From Luteimonas terrae (GTDB lineage Bacteria > Pseudomonadota > Gammaproteobacteria > Xanthomonadales > Xanthomonadaceae), in assembly GCF_004358165.1 (NCBI RefSeq), contig NZ_SMTG01000003.1, forward strand, positions 1 to 64,000: a stretch of 64,000 nt of DNA. Direction: 5' to 3'. Of this stretch, positions 9,143 to 18,804 are shown in pieces. The number at the start of each line of letters is the position of its first letter. Position 1 is the first letter of the stretch. The position numbers and the translations under genes are program-made. Under the pieces are notes generated by a model. The model searched no databases. It saw only the letters and a list, made by a program, of their open reading frames with translations, and was not told the DNA's origin.

Positions 9143-10252
9143 TCACCCACTCCGTCTGCGGAAGAGGGTCCAGGAGATGATCAGCATCACCACCGGCGGG
9201 ACCAGATAGGCCAGGCGGTAGTCGATGCGGTAGACCGCGGCGAGCTTGACGATCTGCATCTGGCCCAGCCAGAAGCCCAGTGCGAACACCACGCCGATGA
9301 AGAGCCGTTTGCCGGCGTTGCCGCTGCGCAGCGAGCCGAACGCAAACGGGATCGCCGCCAGGCACAGCGCCAGCACGTTGAGCGGGTAGAACCAGCGGCC
9401 CCAGTAGTGCTCTTCGAACTCGCTGGCGTCGAGCTGGTTGCGATGGCGGTACTCGATGCCGGCGCGCAGTTCGCTCGACGGCATGTAGCGCGGGCGCCAG
9501 ATGTTGCTGGCACTGGCCGCGAGCGTCGACGCGTCGAGCTGCGATTCCCAGTGTTCCTCGTCGGCCTCGGTCCGCGTCACCGCGCGCGGCTCGAACCAGG
9601 TGCGTTTGACGTCGCGCAGCAGCCAGCCCTGCGGGCCGTGTTCGGCGGTCTGCGCATGCGCCACCGACTCGAGCCGGCCGTCGCTGGCGAATTCGAACAG
9701 ACGCACGTCCTGCAGCTGGATGCGGCTGCCGGCGCCGTCGCTGATCTCGTTGCCGTTCTGCGCATTGAGGAAAATGTCGCCCTCGCGCGCCCACAGGCCC
9801 GAGTAGCGACCGACGATCATGTCGCTTGAACGCGCGGCCGACTTCATGCTGTCGGCGCTGCGCTGGGCCATCGGGCCCAGGGTCTCGCCGTTGAGGATCA
9901 TCACCGCGGTCAGCACCAGCAGCGGCAGTGCGACCGACACGCTCAGGCGCGTCCGCGACAGGCCCAGCGCGCGCATCGCGATCAGCTCCGACGTGGCCGC
10001 CAGCTGGCCCAGTCCCATCAGCGACCCGATGACCGCCGCGGTCGGAAACATCACGTAGGCGCGGCGCGGCAGCGTCTGCAGGATGTAGGTGATCGCGCTG
10101 AAGTAGGTGTAGTCGCCTTGGCCGACCGCATCGATCTCGCTCACGCCGGCCATCAGCGCATCGAGACCGACCAGCACCACCCAGGTCGCCAGCACCATTA
10201 CGGTGACGACACGCGCGACGTACAGATCGTGGATCCGGATCAGGGGCTTCAC
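9143..10252 (-). CDS. lptG: LPS export permease LptG
   Basis: A 369-residue YjgP/YjgQ-family permease. With LptF and the ATPase LptB it lifts LPS from the inner membrane and hands it to LptC and the periplasmic bridge. Hydrophobic segments lie near the N-terminus (about 14-34, 62-85, 98-118) and at the C-terminus (about 290-365), with a soluble periplasmic beta-jellyroll-like middle. The start is GTG at 10252, whose GTGA overlaps the lptF stop codon. That coupling and the family length (about 360) decide the start; the longer ATG reading runs back into lptF. Confidence 0.93.
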   Translation of the reverse strand: MKPLIRIHDLYVARVVTVMVLATWVVLVGLDALMAGVSEIDAVGQGDYTYFSAITYILQTLPRRAYVMFPTAAVIGSLMGLGQLAATSELIAMRALGLSRTRLSVSVALPLLVLTAVMILNGETLGPMAQRSADSMKSAARSSDMIVGRYSGLWAREGDIFLNAQNGNEISDGAGSRIQLQDVRLFEFASDGRLESVAHAQTAEHGPQGWLLRDVKRTWFEPRAVTRTEADEEHWESQLDASTLAASASNIWRPRYMPSSELRAGIEYRHRNQLDASEFEEHYWGRWFYPLNVLALCLAAIPFAFGSLRSGNAGKRLFIGVVFALGFWLGQMQIVKLAAVYRIDYRLAYLVPPVVMLIISWTLFRRRSG

Positions 10253-11334
10253 TTCGCGCGCCTCCACTTGGGCGCCGTCACCCGGCCATCCTTGAAATAC
10301 ATCCAGCAGGCGAACGCCAGCAGCGGCAGGGCCAGCCACCACATGCCCAGCAGCACCGGAATCTTGCCGTCGGCCACCCAGTCCTTGCCGAGCATCATGA
10401 AGTTCATGCCCAGCACGTAGGCCAGAAAGCCGGTCATCATCCGGCCGTAGCGCGCCTGGCGCGGCGGGCTGCGCGCCAGCGGCACCGCGAGCAGCGCGAA
10501 GGCCAGGGTCAGGAACAGCGGCGCCATGCGGTAATGCAGTTCGGCATGGGCTTCGGGGCGCGCGTCACCGAACAACGCCAGCGTCGGCTGCAGTTCGGGA
10601 TCGTCGCCGTCGGCCCGCGATTCCACCGCCGGCAGGCGCAATTCGTTGCTCGCATAGCGCATCAGGCGATAGTCGAGACCGGCGTCCATCGGGCCTTCGA
10701 CGCGGAAGCCTTCGTCCAGACGCAGGAAGCGCTCGGTGCCCTCGATGCTCAGCGCGCCGCTCAGCGAGGTGGTCACGTCCATGCGGCCTTCGTCCTGCCG
10801 GTAGACGAACACGCGGCCGAGCTTGCTGCCATCGTCGGACATCGCATTGACGTAGACCACACCGCCACCGCCCGGGAACTCGACGAAGCGGCCGGCCTCC
10901 AGACCGGTCACCAGCAGGCTGCGCTGGCCGGCCTCGATCATCTGCTGCGAATAGTCGCGCGCCCACGGGCCCAGCCACAGCGAGCACGCACCGATCACCA
11001 GCAGCATCGGCCCGACCACCAGCATCAACGGCCGCAGCAGACGCTTCGGCCCGATGCCGACCGAGGTCAGCACCGGCATTTCCGAATCGCGGTAGAGACG
11101 GCCGAAGCCGAGCATCAGGCCCAGCATCAGACCCAGCGGCAGGATCAGCGGCATGTAGCTGATGACCGACAGCCCCAGCTGGGCCAGCATCAGCTTGGCC
11201 GGCACGCGGCCGCGGGCGATGTCGCCCAGCACGTCCGCGAACACCCCGCCCAGACTCACGATCAGCAGCACCACGAGGGCAGCGAACGTGGACTGGGCCA
11301 ACTCGCGGAAGAGGTATCGGTCGAGCTTCGACAT
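10249..11334 (-). CDS. lptF: LPS export permease LptF
   Basis: A 361-residue partner of LptG in the LptB2FG transporter. The start MSKLDRYLFRELAQSTFAAL is typical of LptF. Six predicted membrane helices sit in two groups (about 14-120 and 275-350) around the periplasmic domain. It is the first gene of the lptF-lptG unit (4-nt overlap) and diverges from pepA across 135 nt, the arrangement also found in E. coli. The promoter must lie in that gap. An upstream in-frame ATG at 11415 would add 27 Lys/Arg-rich residues and is unlikely. Confidence 0.94.
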   Translation of the reverse strand: MSKLDRYLFRELAQSTFAALVVLLIVSLGGVFADVLGDIARGRVPAKLMLAQLGLSVISYMPLILPLGLMLGLMLGFGRLYRDSEMPVLTSVGIGPKRLLRPLMLVVGPMLLVIGACSLWLGPWARDYSQQMIEAGQRSLLVTGLEAGRFVEFPGGGGVVYVNAMSDDGSKLGRVFVYRQDEGRMDVTTSLSGALSIEGTERFLRLDEGFRVEGPMDAGLDYRLMRYASNELRLPAVESRADGDDPELQPTLALFGDARPEAHAELHYRMAPLFLTLAFALLAVPLARSPPRQARYGRMMTGFLAYVLGMNFMMLGKDWVADGKIPVLLGMWWLALPLLAFACWMYFKDGRVTAPKWRRAK

Positions 11335-11469
11335 CGGGCGTGGGGGCTTTGCTTTAGACTTGGGGGTTCGTCCAGCCGCGCCACCACGGCGCTTCTGCGG
11401 CGGCAAGCCTGACACGGGCGCCGCGCACTGGACCGTGAAGTGTACCGATCACCCTCTGGAATCTGGTTG

Positions 11470-12948
11470 ATGACCCTCGAATTCTCCCTGAACCACGAAG
11501 CCCCCGCCGCCCTGTCGACCGATTGCCTGGTCGTGGGCGTATTCGCGGACGGCGCACTGGCCGGCGCCGCCGAGGCCCTCGACTCCGCCAGTGGCGGTCG
11601 CCTGTCCGCACTCGCCGCGCGTGGCGATCTGTCCGGCAAGGCCGGTCGCACCACCCTGCTGCACGACCTGCCGGGCGTCACCGCACCGCGCGTGCTGGCA
11701 CTGGGCCTGGGCGAGCGCACCAAGTTCGGCGTGCCGCAGTACCTCAAGGCCATTGCCGACGCGGTGCGCGCGCTGCGCGACGGCAACAGCGCCAGCGCCG
11801 CGATCGCCCTGAGCGACCTCGACGTCGGCGGTCGCGACACCGCGTGGAAGGTCCGCCAGGCCGTCGTTGCCGCCGATCACGCCGCCTACCGCTACGTCGC
11901 CACGCTGGGCGCGAAGAACAAGAAGCGCGAGTCCGACACACTGAAGTCGATCGCCATCGTCGCCGAGGATGCCGATGCGCTGTCGCAGGGCAAAGCTATT
12001 GCCGCCGGCGTCAAGTTTGCCCGGGAGCTCGGCAACCTGCCGCCGAACATCTGCAACCCGGCGTATCTGGCCGAACAGGCGCAGACCTTCGCCGCGCGCT
12101 TCGACAAGGCGTCCTGCGAAGTGCTCGACGAGCAGCAGATGGAAGCGCTGGGCATGGGCTCGCTGCTCGCCGTGGCGCGCGGTTCGGCCAACCGCCCGAA
12201 GCTGGTCGTGCTGAGCTGGAACAACGGCGGCGACGCCAAGCCCTACGTGCTGGTCGGCAAGGGCATCACCTTCGACACCGGCGGCGTCAACCTCAAGACG
12301 CAGGGCGGCATCGAGGAAATGAAGTTCGACATGTGCGGCGCCGCGACCGTCATGGGCACCTTCGTGTCCGCAGTCGGCCTGGATCTGCCGGTCAACCTGC
12401 ATGTCGTGGTGCCGGCGGTCGAGAACGCGATCGACGGCAACAGCTACCGCCCGTCCGACGTCATCACCAGCATGTCCGGCAAGACCATCGAAGTCGGCAA
12501 CACCGACGCCGAGGGCCGCCTGATCCTGTGCGACGCGCTGACCTACGCCGAGCGTTTCGAGCCGGCCGCGCTGGTCGACGTGGCCACGCTGACCGGCGCC
12601 TGCATGGTGGCGCTGGGCACGCAGGCCACCGGCCTGATGAGCAAGCACGACGATCTGGCCGCCGAACTGCTGGCCGCCGGCGAGCACGTGTTCGACCGCG
12701 CGTGGCGCCTGCCGCTGTGGGACGAGTACCAGTCGATGCTCGATTCCAACTTCGCCGACGTCTACAACATCGGCGGCCGCTGGGGCGGCGCGATCACCGC
12801 GGGCTGCTTCCTGTCGCGCTTCACCGAAGGTCAGCGCTGGGCGCATCTCGACATCGCCGGCAGCGCCAGCGGCAGCGGCAAGATGGCCTACGCCACAGGC
12901 CGCCCGGTCGGTCTGCTCAGCCAGTGGCTGATGGACCAGGTCGCCTGA
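11470..12948 (+). CDS. pepA: Leucyl aminopeptidase PepA
   Basis: A 492-residue M17 metallo-aminopeptidase that removes N-terminal residues from peptides and, in E. coli, also acts in Xer recombination and as a DNA-binding regulator. The metal and catalytic motifs are intact: [11 protein letters not shown] near 262-272 and the signature NTDAEGRL near 344-351. The N-terminal domain (about 1-165) is the variable DNA/substrate-gating part. An ATG ten codons upstream is in frame, but [10 protein letters not shown] matches the family start. It is the first gene of pepA-holC-valS and diverges from lptF. Confidence 0.95.
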   Translation: MTLEFSLNHEAPAALSTDCLVVGVFADGALAGAAEALDSASGGRLSALAARGDLSGKAGRTTLLHDLPGVTAPRVLALGLGERTKFGVPQYLKAIADAVRALRDGNSASAAIALSDLDVGGRDTAWKVRQAVVAADHAAYRYVATLGAKNKKRESDTLKSIAIVAEDADALSQGKAIAAGVKFARELGNLPPNICNPAYLAEQAQTFAARFDKASCEVLDEQQMEALGMGSLLAVARGSANRPKLVVLSWNNGGDAKPYVLVGKGITFDTGGVNLKTQGGIEEMKFDMCGAATVMGTFVSAVGLDLPVNLHVVVPAVENAIDGNSYRPSDVITSMSGKTIEVGNTDAEGRLILCDALTYAERFEPAALVDVATLTGACMVALGTQATGLMSKHDDLAAELLAAGEHVFDRAWRLPLWDEYQSMLDSNFADVYNIGGRWGGAITAGCFLSRFTEGQRWAHLDIAGSASGSGKMAYATGRPVGLLSQWLMDQVA

Positions 12949-13015
12949 CCGGTCCGGGCCTGACGGGGATCCGGCGCGACGTCGCGTCCCCGGCCATGGT
13001 CCGCCCGCTGCCGCC

Positions 13016-13441
13016 ATGGCCCGTGCCGATTTCTATCTGATCGCCAAGCCGCGGTTCCGCGAGGAACCGCTGCGCCTGGTCTGCGAACTCGTCCGCAAGG
13101 CCTATGCCGCCGAGCTGTGGACGCTGGTGCTCGCCCGCGACACCGCGCAGGCCGAAGCGCTCGACGACCTGCTGTGGGACATGGGTGAGGACGATTACAT
13201 CCCGCACCAGATCGCCGGCATGGACGACGAGGACGACGTGACCCCGGTGCTGATCGCCACACCCGATGTCGATGCGCCGGTACGCGCGCTCGTCATCAAC
13301 CTGCGTGACGCCGTCGCGCCTGCCGGCTTCGAGCGCGTGCTCGAAGTCGTGCCCGCCGACGACTCGGCACGCGAGCCGCTGCGCGAGCGCTGGCGCCAGT
13401 ACAAGGCGGCCGGGCTCGAGGTGTCGAAGCACGATATGTGA
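13016..13441 (+). CDS. holC: DNA polymerase III chi subunit HolC
   Basis: A 141-residue chi subunit, which binds SSB and joins it to the clamp loader through psi. The start MARADFYLIAKPRF and the segments LVCELVRKAY and ALVINLRD fit the family. It lies between pepA and valS as in E. coli. The 111 nt to valS are largely taken up by a GTGATTG-repeat element, so the link between the two cistrons has been altered by insertion. Confidence 0.92.
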   Translation: MARADFYLIAKPRFREEPLRLVCELVRKAYAAELWTLVLARDTAQAEALDDLLWDMGEDDYIPHQIAGMDDEDDVTPVLIATPDVDAPVRALVINLRDAVAPAGFERVLEVVPADDSAREPLRERWRQYKAAGLEVSKHDM

Positions 13442-13448
13442 GGCGCGG

Positions 13449-13543
13449 CGATTTGTGATTGGTGATTGGTGATTCGAAAGAGCACTGGTCCGATCGCTAT
13501 GCCGCTCCGCTCTTCCAATTACGAATCACGAATCACCCATTAC
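13449..13543 (+). mobile_element. Internally deleted copy of the GTGATTG-repeat element
   Basis: The left end at 13455-13476 has GTGATTG units ending GTGATTCG; the right end at 13522-13543 has the inverted form CGAATCACGAATCACCC. The arms remain complementary further in (GAAAGAGC against GCTCTTCC), so the leader RNA can fold into a hairpin. A remnant reading frame keeps VIGDSKE at the left and RITNH near the right, as in the full-length copy at 45793-46232. It ends 9 nt before the valS ATG. Confidence 0.7.
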
Positions 13544-13552
13544 GGCCCTCCC

Positions 13553-16492
13553 ATGTCCCTCGCCCCCAGCTACGACCCCGGTACCTTCGAAGCCCGCCTG
13601 TACGCGGAATGGGAAAAGAGCGGCGTCTTCCAGCCGCGCGGCGACGGCCCGGCCTACACGATCCTGCTGCCGCCGCCGAACGTCACCGGCACGCTGCACA
13701 TGGGCCACGCCTTCCAGCACACGCTGCAGGACGCGCTGATCCGCTACCACCGCATGCGCGGCTACCGCACGCTGTGGCAGATGGGCACCGACCACGCCGG
13801 CATCGCGACCGAGATGGTGGTCTCGCGCAACCTCGCGCTCGAGGGCAAGGGCGAAACCCGTGACTCGCTGGGCCGCGAAGGCTTCATCAACAAGGTGTGG
13901 GAGTGGAAGGCGCAGTCGGGCGGCACGATCGAACGCCAGATGCGTCGCCTCGGCACCTCGGGTGACTGGACGCGCAGCGTCTTCACGATGGACGACATGC
14001 CCTCGCAGGCTGTCATCGAGGCCTTCGTGCGGCTGCACGATAAGGGCCTGATCTACCGCGGCAAGCGTCTGGTGAACTGGGATCCGGTGCTCGACACGGC
14101 GATCTCCGATCTGGAAGTGGAAAACCGCGAAGTGCCCGGCCACATGTGGCATTTCAAGTATCCGCTGGCTGGCGGCGAAACCTACGAGTACATCGAGCGC
14201 GACGCGGACGGCAACGTCACATTGCGCGAGACGCGCGACTACATCTCGATCGCGACCACGCGTCCGGAAACCATGCTCGGCGACGGTGCGGTCGCGGTGC
14301 ATCCCGACGACGCGCGCTATGCGCCGATCGTCGGCAAGCTGTGCGAAATCCCGGTCGGTCCGAAGGCGCACCGCCGCCTGGTGCCGATCATCACCGACAC
14401 CCACCCGGACCCGGCCTTCGGCTCGGGCGCGGTCAAGATCACCGGCGCCCACGACTTCAACGACTACCAGGTCGCCGCGCGCAACGGCATTCCGCTGTAC
14501 GCGCTGATGGACAGCCATGCGCGCATGCGCACCGACGGTCTCTCCTACGAGGAGAGCGCGGACATCGCAGGCGCGATCGCGCGCGGCGAGCGCGAAGCCG
14601 GCGATGTCGGCACGGTCAACCTGGTGCCCGACGCATTGCGCGGCCTCGACCGCTACGAGGCGCGCAAGCAGGTCGTCGAGCAGGTCACCGCCGAGGGGCT
14701 CGCCGTCACCGATGCCGACGGCAATCCGGTCGTCGATTCAAAGCCGATCATGCAGCCCTTCGGTGATCGCACCGGCTCGGTGATCGAGCCGTTCCTGACC
14801 GACCAGTGGTTCGTCGCGATGGACGAGATGGGCCGTCGCGGTATGGAACTCGTCGAAAGCGGCGCGGTGAAATTCGTGCCGCCGAACTGGATCAACACCT
14901 ACCGCCACTGGATGGAGAACATCCAGGACTGGACGATCAGCCGCCAGCTCTGGTGGGGCCACCGCATTCCGGCGTGGTTCGACGAAGCCGGCAACATCTA
15001 CGTCGGCCGTAACGAGGCCGAGGCGCGCACGCGCGGCGGCATCGGCGACGACGTCGCACTGCGCCAGGACAGCGACGTGCTCGAGACCTGGTTCTCGTCG
15101 GGCCTGTGGCCCTTCAGCACGCTCGGCTGGCCCGACGCCGACGCGATGCGCGAGCGCGGCTTCGACGATTTCCTGCCGACCAGCGTGCTGGTGACCGGCT
15201 TCGACATCATCTTCTTCTGGGTCGCGCGCATGGTCATGCTGACCGACGCGCTGACCGGCAAGGTGGCCTTCAACGACGTCTACATGACGGGCCTCGTCCG
15301 CGACAAGGACGGCCAGAAGATGTCGAAGTCGAAGGGCAACATCCTCGACCCGCTCGACATCATCGACGGCATCAGCGCCGACGCGCTGGTCGCCAAGCGC
15401 ACCACCGGCCTGATGAAGCCGACCGATGCGCCGAAGATCGAGAAGGCCACGCGCAAGGAATTCCCGGACGGCATCGCCTCGCACGGCGCCGACCCGCTGC
15501 GCTTCACGATGGCCGCGCTGGCCGGCCCCGGCCGCGACATCAAGTTCGATCTCGGCCGCGCCGAGGGCTACAAGAATTTCTGCAACAAGCTCTGGAACGC
15601 CACGCGCTTCGTGCTGATGAACACCGAAGGCTTCGACGCATCGGTCGACACCGCGCCGGTGACCGACGCCGAGAAGTGGATCCTCTCGCGCCTGGCCAAG
15701 GTCACCGGGGAAGCGCAGGCGCATTTCGCCGCTTACCGCTTCGACCTGCTGGCGCAGGCGCTCTACGAGTTCGCATGGAACGAGTACTGCGACTGGTTCG
15801 TCGAGCTGACCAAGCCCGCGCTGCAGGGCGACGACAAGGCGGCTGCCGACAGCACCCGTCGCACCCTGCTGTCGGTGCTTGAAGCGGTGCTGCGTCTGCT
15901 GCATCCGCTGATTCCCTTCGTCACCGAGGAACTGTGGCAGCAGGTCGCACCGCGCCTCGGCATCGAGGGCGACACGATCTCGCTGCAGCGCTATCCGCAG
16001 GCCGCCGATTTCGGCGGTGCCGATTTCGAGCGCGCCGAAGCCGACATCGAGTGGCTCAAGCAGATGGTCACCGCGCTGCGCCGCGTGCGCAGCGAGCTGG
16101 GCGTCTCGCCCGGCAAGCAGGTGCCGCTGCTGGTGCGGGCGGGTAGCGAGACGACGCGCAGCCGCCTGCAGCGCTTCGATTCGCAGTTGAAGTTCCTCAA
16201 CCGCCTCGAGCGCATCGAGACGATCGACGGCGACCCGCCTCCGGCCGCGGCCGGACTCGTCGGCGATCTCAAGCTGTTCGTGCCGCTCGAGGGTCTGGTG
16301 GATCTCGACGCCGAGCGCGCACGTCTCGACAAGGAGATCGTCCGCGTGACCGCCGAGAAGGACAAGAGCGCCGCGAAGCTGGAGAAGTTCAGCGACAAGG
16401 TGCCGGCCGCGGTCGTCGACCAGGAGCGCCAGCGCCTCGCCGACTGGACCGCGCAGGTCGAGGCCCTGAGCGCGCAGCGCGCGCGGCTCTGA
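13553..16492 (+). CDS. valS: Valyl-tRNA synthetase
   Basis: A 979-residue class I synthetase. The HIGH-type motif is HMGH at 49-52 ([13 protein letters not shown]) and the KMSKS motif lies near 589-593 ([10 protein letters not shown]). The editing domain is inserted between the Rossmann halves, and the last 70 residues form the basic coiled coil (from about 905) that contacts tRNA. The start [13 protein letters not shown] fits the family; an in-frame start at 13466 would translate the repeat element. No Shine-Dalgarno sequence is visible: the bases before the ATG are TTACGGCCCTCCC, abutting the element's right end. Confidence 0.96.
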   Translation: MSLAPSYDPGTFEARLYAEWEKSGVFQPRGDGPAYTILLPPPNVTGTLHMGHAFQHTLQDALIRYHRMRGYRTLWQMGTDHAGIATEMVVSRNLALEGKGETRDSLGREGFINKVWEWKAQSGGTIERQMRRLGTSGDWTRSVFTMDDMPSQAVIEAFVRLHDKGLIYRGKRLVNWDPVLDTAISDLEVENREVPGHMWHFKYPLAGGETYEYIERDADGNVTLRETRDYISIATTRPETMLGDGAVAVHPDDARYAPIVGKLCEIPVGPKAHRRLVPIITDTHPDPAFGSGAVKITGAHDFNDYQVAARNGIPLYALMDSHARMRTDGLSYEESADIAGAIARGEREAGDVGTVNLVPDALRGLDRYEARKQVVEQVTAEGLAVTDADGNPVVDSKPIMQPFGDRTGSVIEPFLTDQWFVAMDEMGRRGMELVESGAVKFVPPNWINTYRHWMENIQDWTISRQLWWGHRIPAWFDEAGNIYVGRNEAEARTRGGIGDDVALRQDSDVLETWFSSGLWPFSTLGWPDADAMRERGFDDFLPTSVLVTGFDIIFFWVARMVMLTDALTGKVAFNDVYMTGLVRDKDGQKMSKSKGNILDPLDIIDGISADALVAKRTTGLMKPTDAPKIEKATRKEFPDGIASHGADPLRFTMAALAGPGRDIKFDLGRAEGYKNFCNKLWNATRFVLMNTEGFDASVDTAPVTDAEKWILSRLAKVTGEAQAHFAAYRFDLLAQALYEFAWNEYCDWFVELTKPALQGDDKAAADSTRRTLLSVLEAVLRLLHPLIPFVTEELWQQVAPRLGIEGDTISLQRYPQAADFGGADFERAEADIEWLKQMVTALRRVRSELGVSPGKQVPLLVRAGSETTRSRLQRFDSQLKFLNRLERIETIDGDPPPAAAGLVGDLKLFVPLEGLVDLDAERARLDKEIVRVTAEKDKSAAKLEKFSDKVPAAVVDQERQRLADWTAQVEALSAQRARL

Positions 16493-16520
16493 GCACGCCG
16501 GATCAGGGCAGGTCGTGACG

Positions 16521-16547
16521 TTGCACTCCGGGGCGCCCGCCTACAAT
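16521..16547 (+). promoter_or_regulatory. Possible sigma-70 promoter for ndh
   Basis: TTGCAC at 16521 and TACAAT at 16542 are separated by 15 nt, shorter than ideal, about 30 nt before the ndh ATG. The -10 falls between GC-rich arms (GGGGCGCCCG and CGGGCGTCCCC). Confidence 0.3.
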
Positions 16548-16575
16548 CGGGCGTCCCCCATGCACGTCATCCCCC

Positions 16576-17889
16576 ATGCCGAGCACTGATCGTCCGCCCC
16601 ATATCGTCATCGTCGGCGGCGGTTTCGCCGGCCTCTGGGCCACGCGCGCGCTCGCACGCGATCCGGTGCGTATCACCCTGATCGACCGCGGCAACCATCA
16701 CCTGTTCCAGCCCTTGCTCTACCAGGTGGCGACCGCCGGCCTGTCGGCGCCGGATATCGCCGCGCCGCTGCGCCACATTCTGCGCGGCCAGCGCAATGTC
16801 GAAGTCCGACTGGCCGAAGTGCGCGGCATCGACACGCGCGCGAAAACGCTCGCGCTTGCCGACGGCGCCGCCCTCGCCTACGACACGCTGGTGCTCGCCT
16901 CCGGCGCCACCCACGCCTACTTCGGCAACGACCATTGGGCGGCGCACGCGCCGGGCCTGAAAACGCTCGACGATGCGCTGCTGCTGCGCCGCAAGCTGCT
17001 TCTGGCCTTCGAACGCGCCGAGGCCGAAACCGATCCGGACAGGCGCGCTGCTTGGCTCAGCTTCGCCGTGGTCGGCGGCGGCCCGACCGGTGTCGAACTC
17101 GCCGGCACGCTGGCCGAAATCGCACGTCACACCCTGCGCAGTGAATTCCGCAACATCGATCCGGCCGAGGCGCGCGTGCGTCTGGTCGAGGCCGGTCCGC
17201 GCGTGCTGTCCTCGTTCCCCGACGATCTCTCGGACAAGGCACGCCGCCAGCTGCAGAAGCTCGGCGTCGAAGTGCTGACCGGTACGCCGGTCGCCGACAT
17301 CGATGCCGACGGCTACCGCCTCGGCGACCAGCGCGTCGCGGCGAAGACCGTGGTCTGGGCAGCGGGCGTTGCGGCCTCACGGTTGGGTGCGCTGCTTGAT
17401 GCGCCGCGCGATCGCGCCGGCCGCGTGCAGGTCGAACCGGACCTGCGTGTGCCCGGGCAGCCCGACATCTTCGTCGCCGGCGATCTTGCCGCGGTGCACA
17501 GCAACGGCCGGCAAGTGCCCGGTGTCGCCCCGGCAGCCAAGCAGATGGGGCGCCACGTCGCCGCCAGCATCCGCGCGCGTCTGCGCGGCCAGGCGACGAC
17601 GCCGTTCGTCTACCGCGATTTCGGCAACCTCGCGACGATCGGGCGCATGGCGGCGGTCGTGCATTTCGGCAGGCTGAAGCTTTCGGGCGCGCTGGCCTGG
17701 TGGTTCTGGCTGATAGCGCACGTGTTCTTCCTGATCGGATTCCGCAACCGCGTGGTCGTGCTGCTCAACTGGATCCTGGCGTACTGGAGCTACCAGCGTG
17801 CGGCGCGGATCATCTTCGGTCCGCCACTCGATGCCGATCTGCCCGCACGTCCCGACGCCGCCGGACAGGACGCCTCACGCATCGGCTAG
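16576..17889 (+). CDS. ndh: Type II NADH dehydrogenase (NDH-2)
   Basis: A 437-residue flavoprotein with two dinucleotide folds: the FAD motif VIVGGGFAG at about 11-19 and the NADH motif VVGGGPTGVELAG near 165-177. The segment FVAGDLAAV contacts the flavin. Two hydrophobic stretches near the C-terminus (about 374-410) suit the membrane-anchoring amphipathic part of NDH-2. It oxidises NADH and reduces quinone at the inner face of the membrane without pumping protons. It follows valS by 83 nt with a weak promoter-like sequence between. Confidence 0.92.
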   Translation: MPSTDRPPHIVIVGGGFAGLWATRALARDPVRITLIDRGNHHLFQPLLYQVATAGLSAPDIAAPLRHILRGQRNVEVRLAEVRGIDTRAKTLALADGAALAYDTLVLASGATHAYFGNDHWAAHAPGLKTLDDALLLRRKLLLAFERAEAETDPDRRAAWLSFAVVGGGPTGVELAGTLAEIARHTLRSEFRNIDPAEARVRLVEAGPRVLSSFPDDLSDKARRQLQKLGVEVLTGTPVADIDADGYRLGDQRVAAKTVVWAAGVAASRLGALLDAPRDRAGRVQVEPDLRVPGQPDIFVAGDLAAVHSNGRQVPGVAPAAKQMGRHVAASIRARLRGQATTPFVYRDFGNLATIGRMAAVVHFGRLKLSGALAWWFWLIAHVFFLIGFRNRVVVLLNWILAYWSYQRAARIIFGPPLDADLPARPDAAGQDASRIG

Positions 17890-17969
17890 CATGACCGCGC
17901 GCCCCACCGAACCGGATCCAGGCCGGGCCGAGTCGCGTTCTCTTCCCCTCCCCCGCAACCGGTCCGCGC

Positions 17970-18779
17970 ATGTTCGACGTTTCGACCCACAATTTCTGGA
18001 TCGCCCTCGCGGTCACAACGGCCGCAGGCTTGGCGACGGGCCTGGGCAGCCTGCTGGTGATCTTCGCCAGGCAGCCGAACGCGCGCCTGCTGGCCTTCGG
18101 CCTGGCATTCGCGGCCGGTGCGATGGTCTACGTGTCGCTGACCGAGATCCTCGACAAGTCGATTCTCGCCTTCACCGATGCCTACGGCCCGCAGCTCGGC
18201 TTCACCTGGGGCACGTTCGCATTCCTGGGCGGCCTGCTCTTCATCGTCGGCATCGACAAGCTGGTGCCGAACCCGCACGAGCGCCTGGAGGTCGACGACC
18301 CCTACTTCCGCGAGCACAACACCAGCTACATCAAGCGCGTCGGCCTGCTGACCGCCGTCGCGATCACCGCGCACAACTTTCCCGAAGGCCTGGCGACGTT
18401 CTTCGCCACGCTGGAGAACCCGGGCGTCGGCCTGCCGCTGGCGTTCGCCATCGCGATCCACAACATCCCCGAGGGCATCGCGATCGCGGTGCCGGTCTAC
18501 TTCGCCACCAACAACAAGACCTACGCGTTCTTTGCCTGTCTGCTGTCGGGCCTGGCCGAACCGATCGGCGCGCTGATCGGCTACGCGTTGCTGCGGCCGT
18601 TCCTGTCCGAGCCGGTGTTCGGCGTGGTGTTCGGCCTGATCGCCGGCGTCATGGTGTTCCTCGCGCTGGACGAACTGCTGCCGGCCGCCAAGCGCTACGC
18701 CAAGGGGCACGAGACGGTGTACGGCCTGGTCACCGGCATGGCGGCGCTGGCGATCAGCCTGGTGCTGTTCAAGTGGTGA
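17970..18779 (+). CDS. zupT: ZIP family metal transporter (ZupT-like)
   Basis: A 269-residue membrane protein with about eight helices. The two ZIP metal-site motifs are present in order: HNFPEG near 135-140 and HNIPEG near 164-169. A polar loop between helices three and four carries acidic and His residues (NPHERLEVDDPYFREH). ZupT imports zinc and other divalent metals into the cytoplasm. No Zur box is evident upstream. The ATG lies 80 nt after ndh; the serine hydrolase gene begins 25 nt after its stop, so the two may be cotranscribed. Confidence 0.88.
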   Translation: MFDVSTHNFWIALAVTTAAGLATGLGSLLVIFARQPNARLLAFGLAFAAGAMVYVSLTEILDKSILAFTDAYGPQLGFTWGTFAFLGGLLFIVGIDKLVPNPHERLEVDDPYFREHNTSYIKRVGLLTAVAITAHNFPEGLATFFATLENPGVGLPLAFAIAIHNIPEGIAIAVPVYFATNNKTYAFFACLLSGLAEPIGALIGYALLRPFLSEPVFGVVFGLIAGVMVFLALDELLPAAKRYAKGHETVYGLVTGMAALAISLVLFKW

Positions 18780-18804
18780 ACTGAGACCCCGTCACGGAGG
18801 CTGC

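Noticed and set aside
13459..13863. Frame starting VIGDSKE running into valS
   Set aside because: It keeps only the ends of the four-helix protein and then reads valS out of frame; taken as a remnant of a deleted element.
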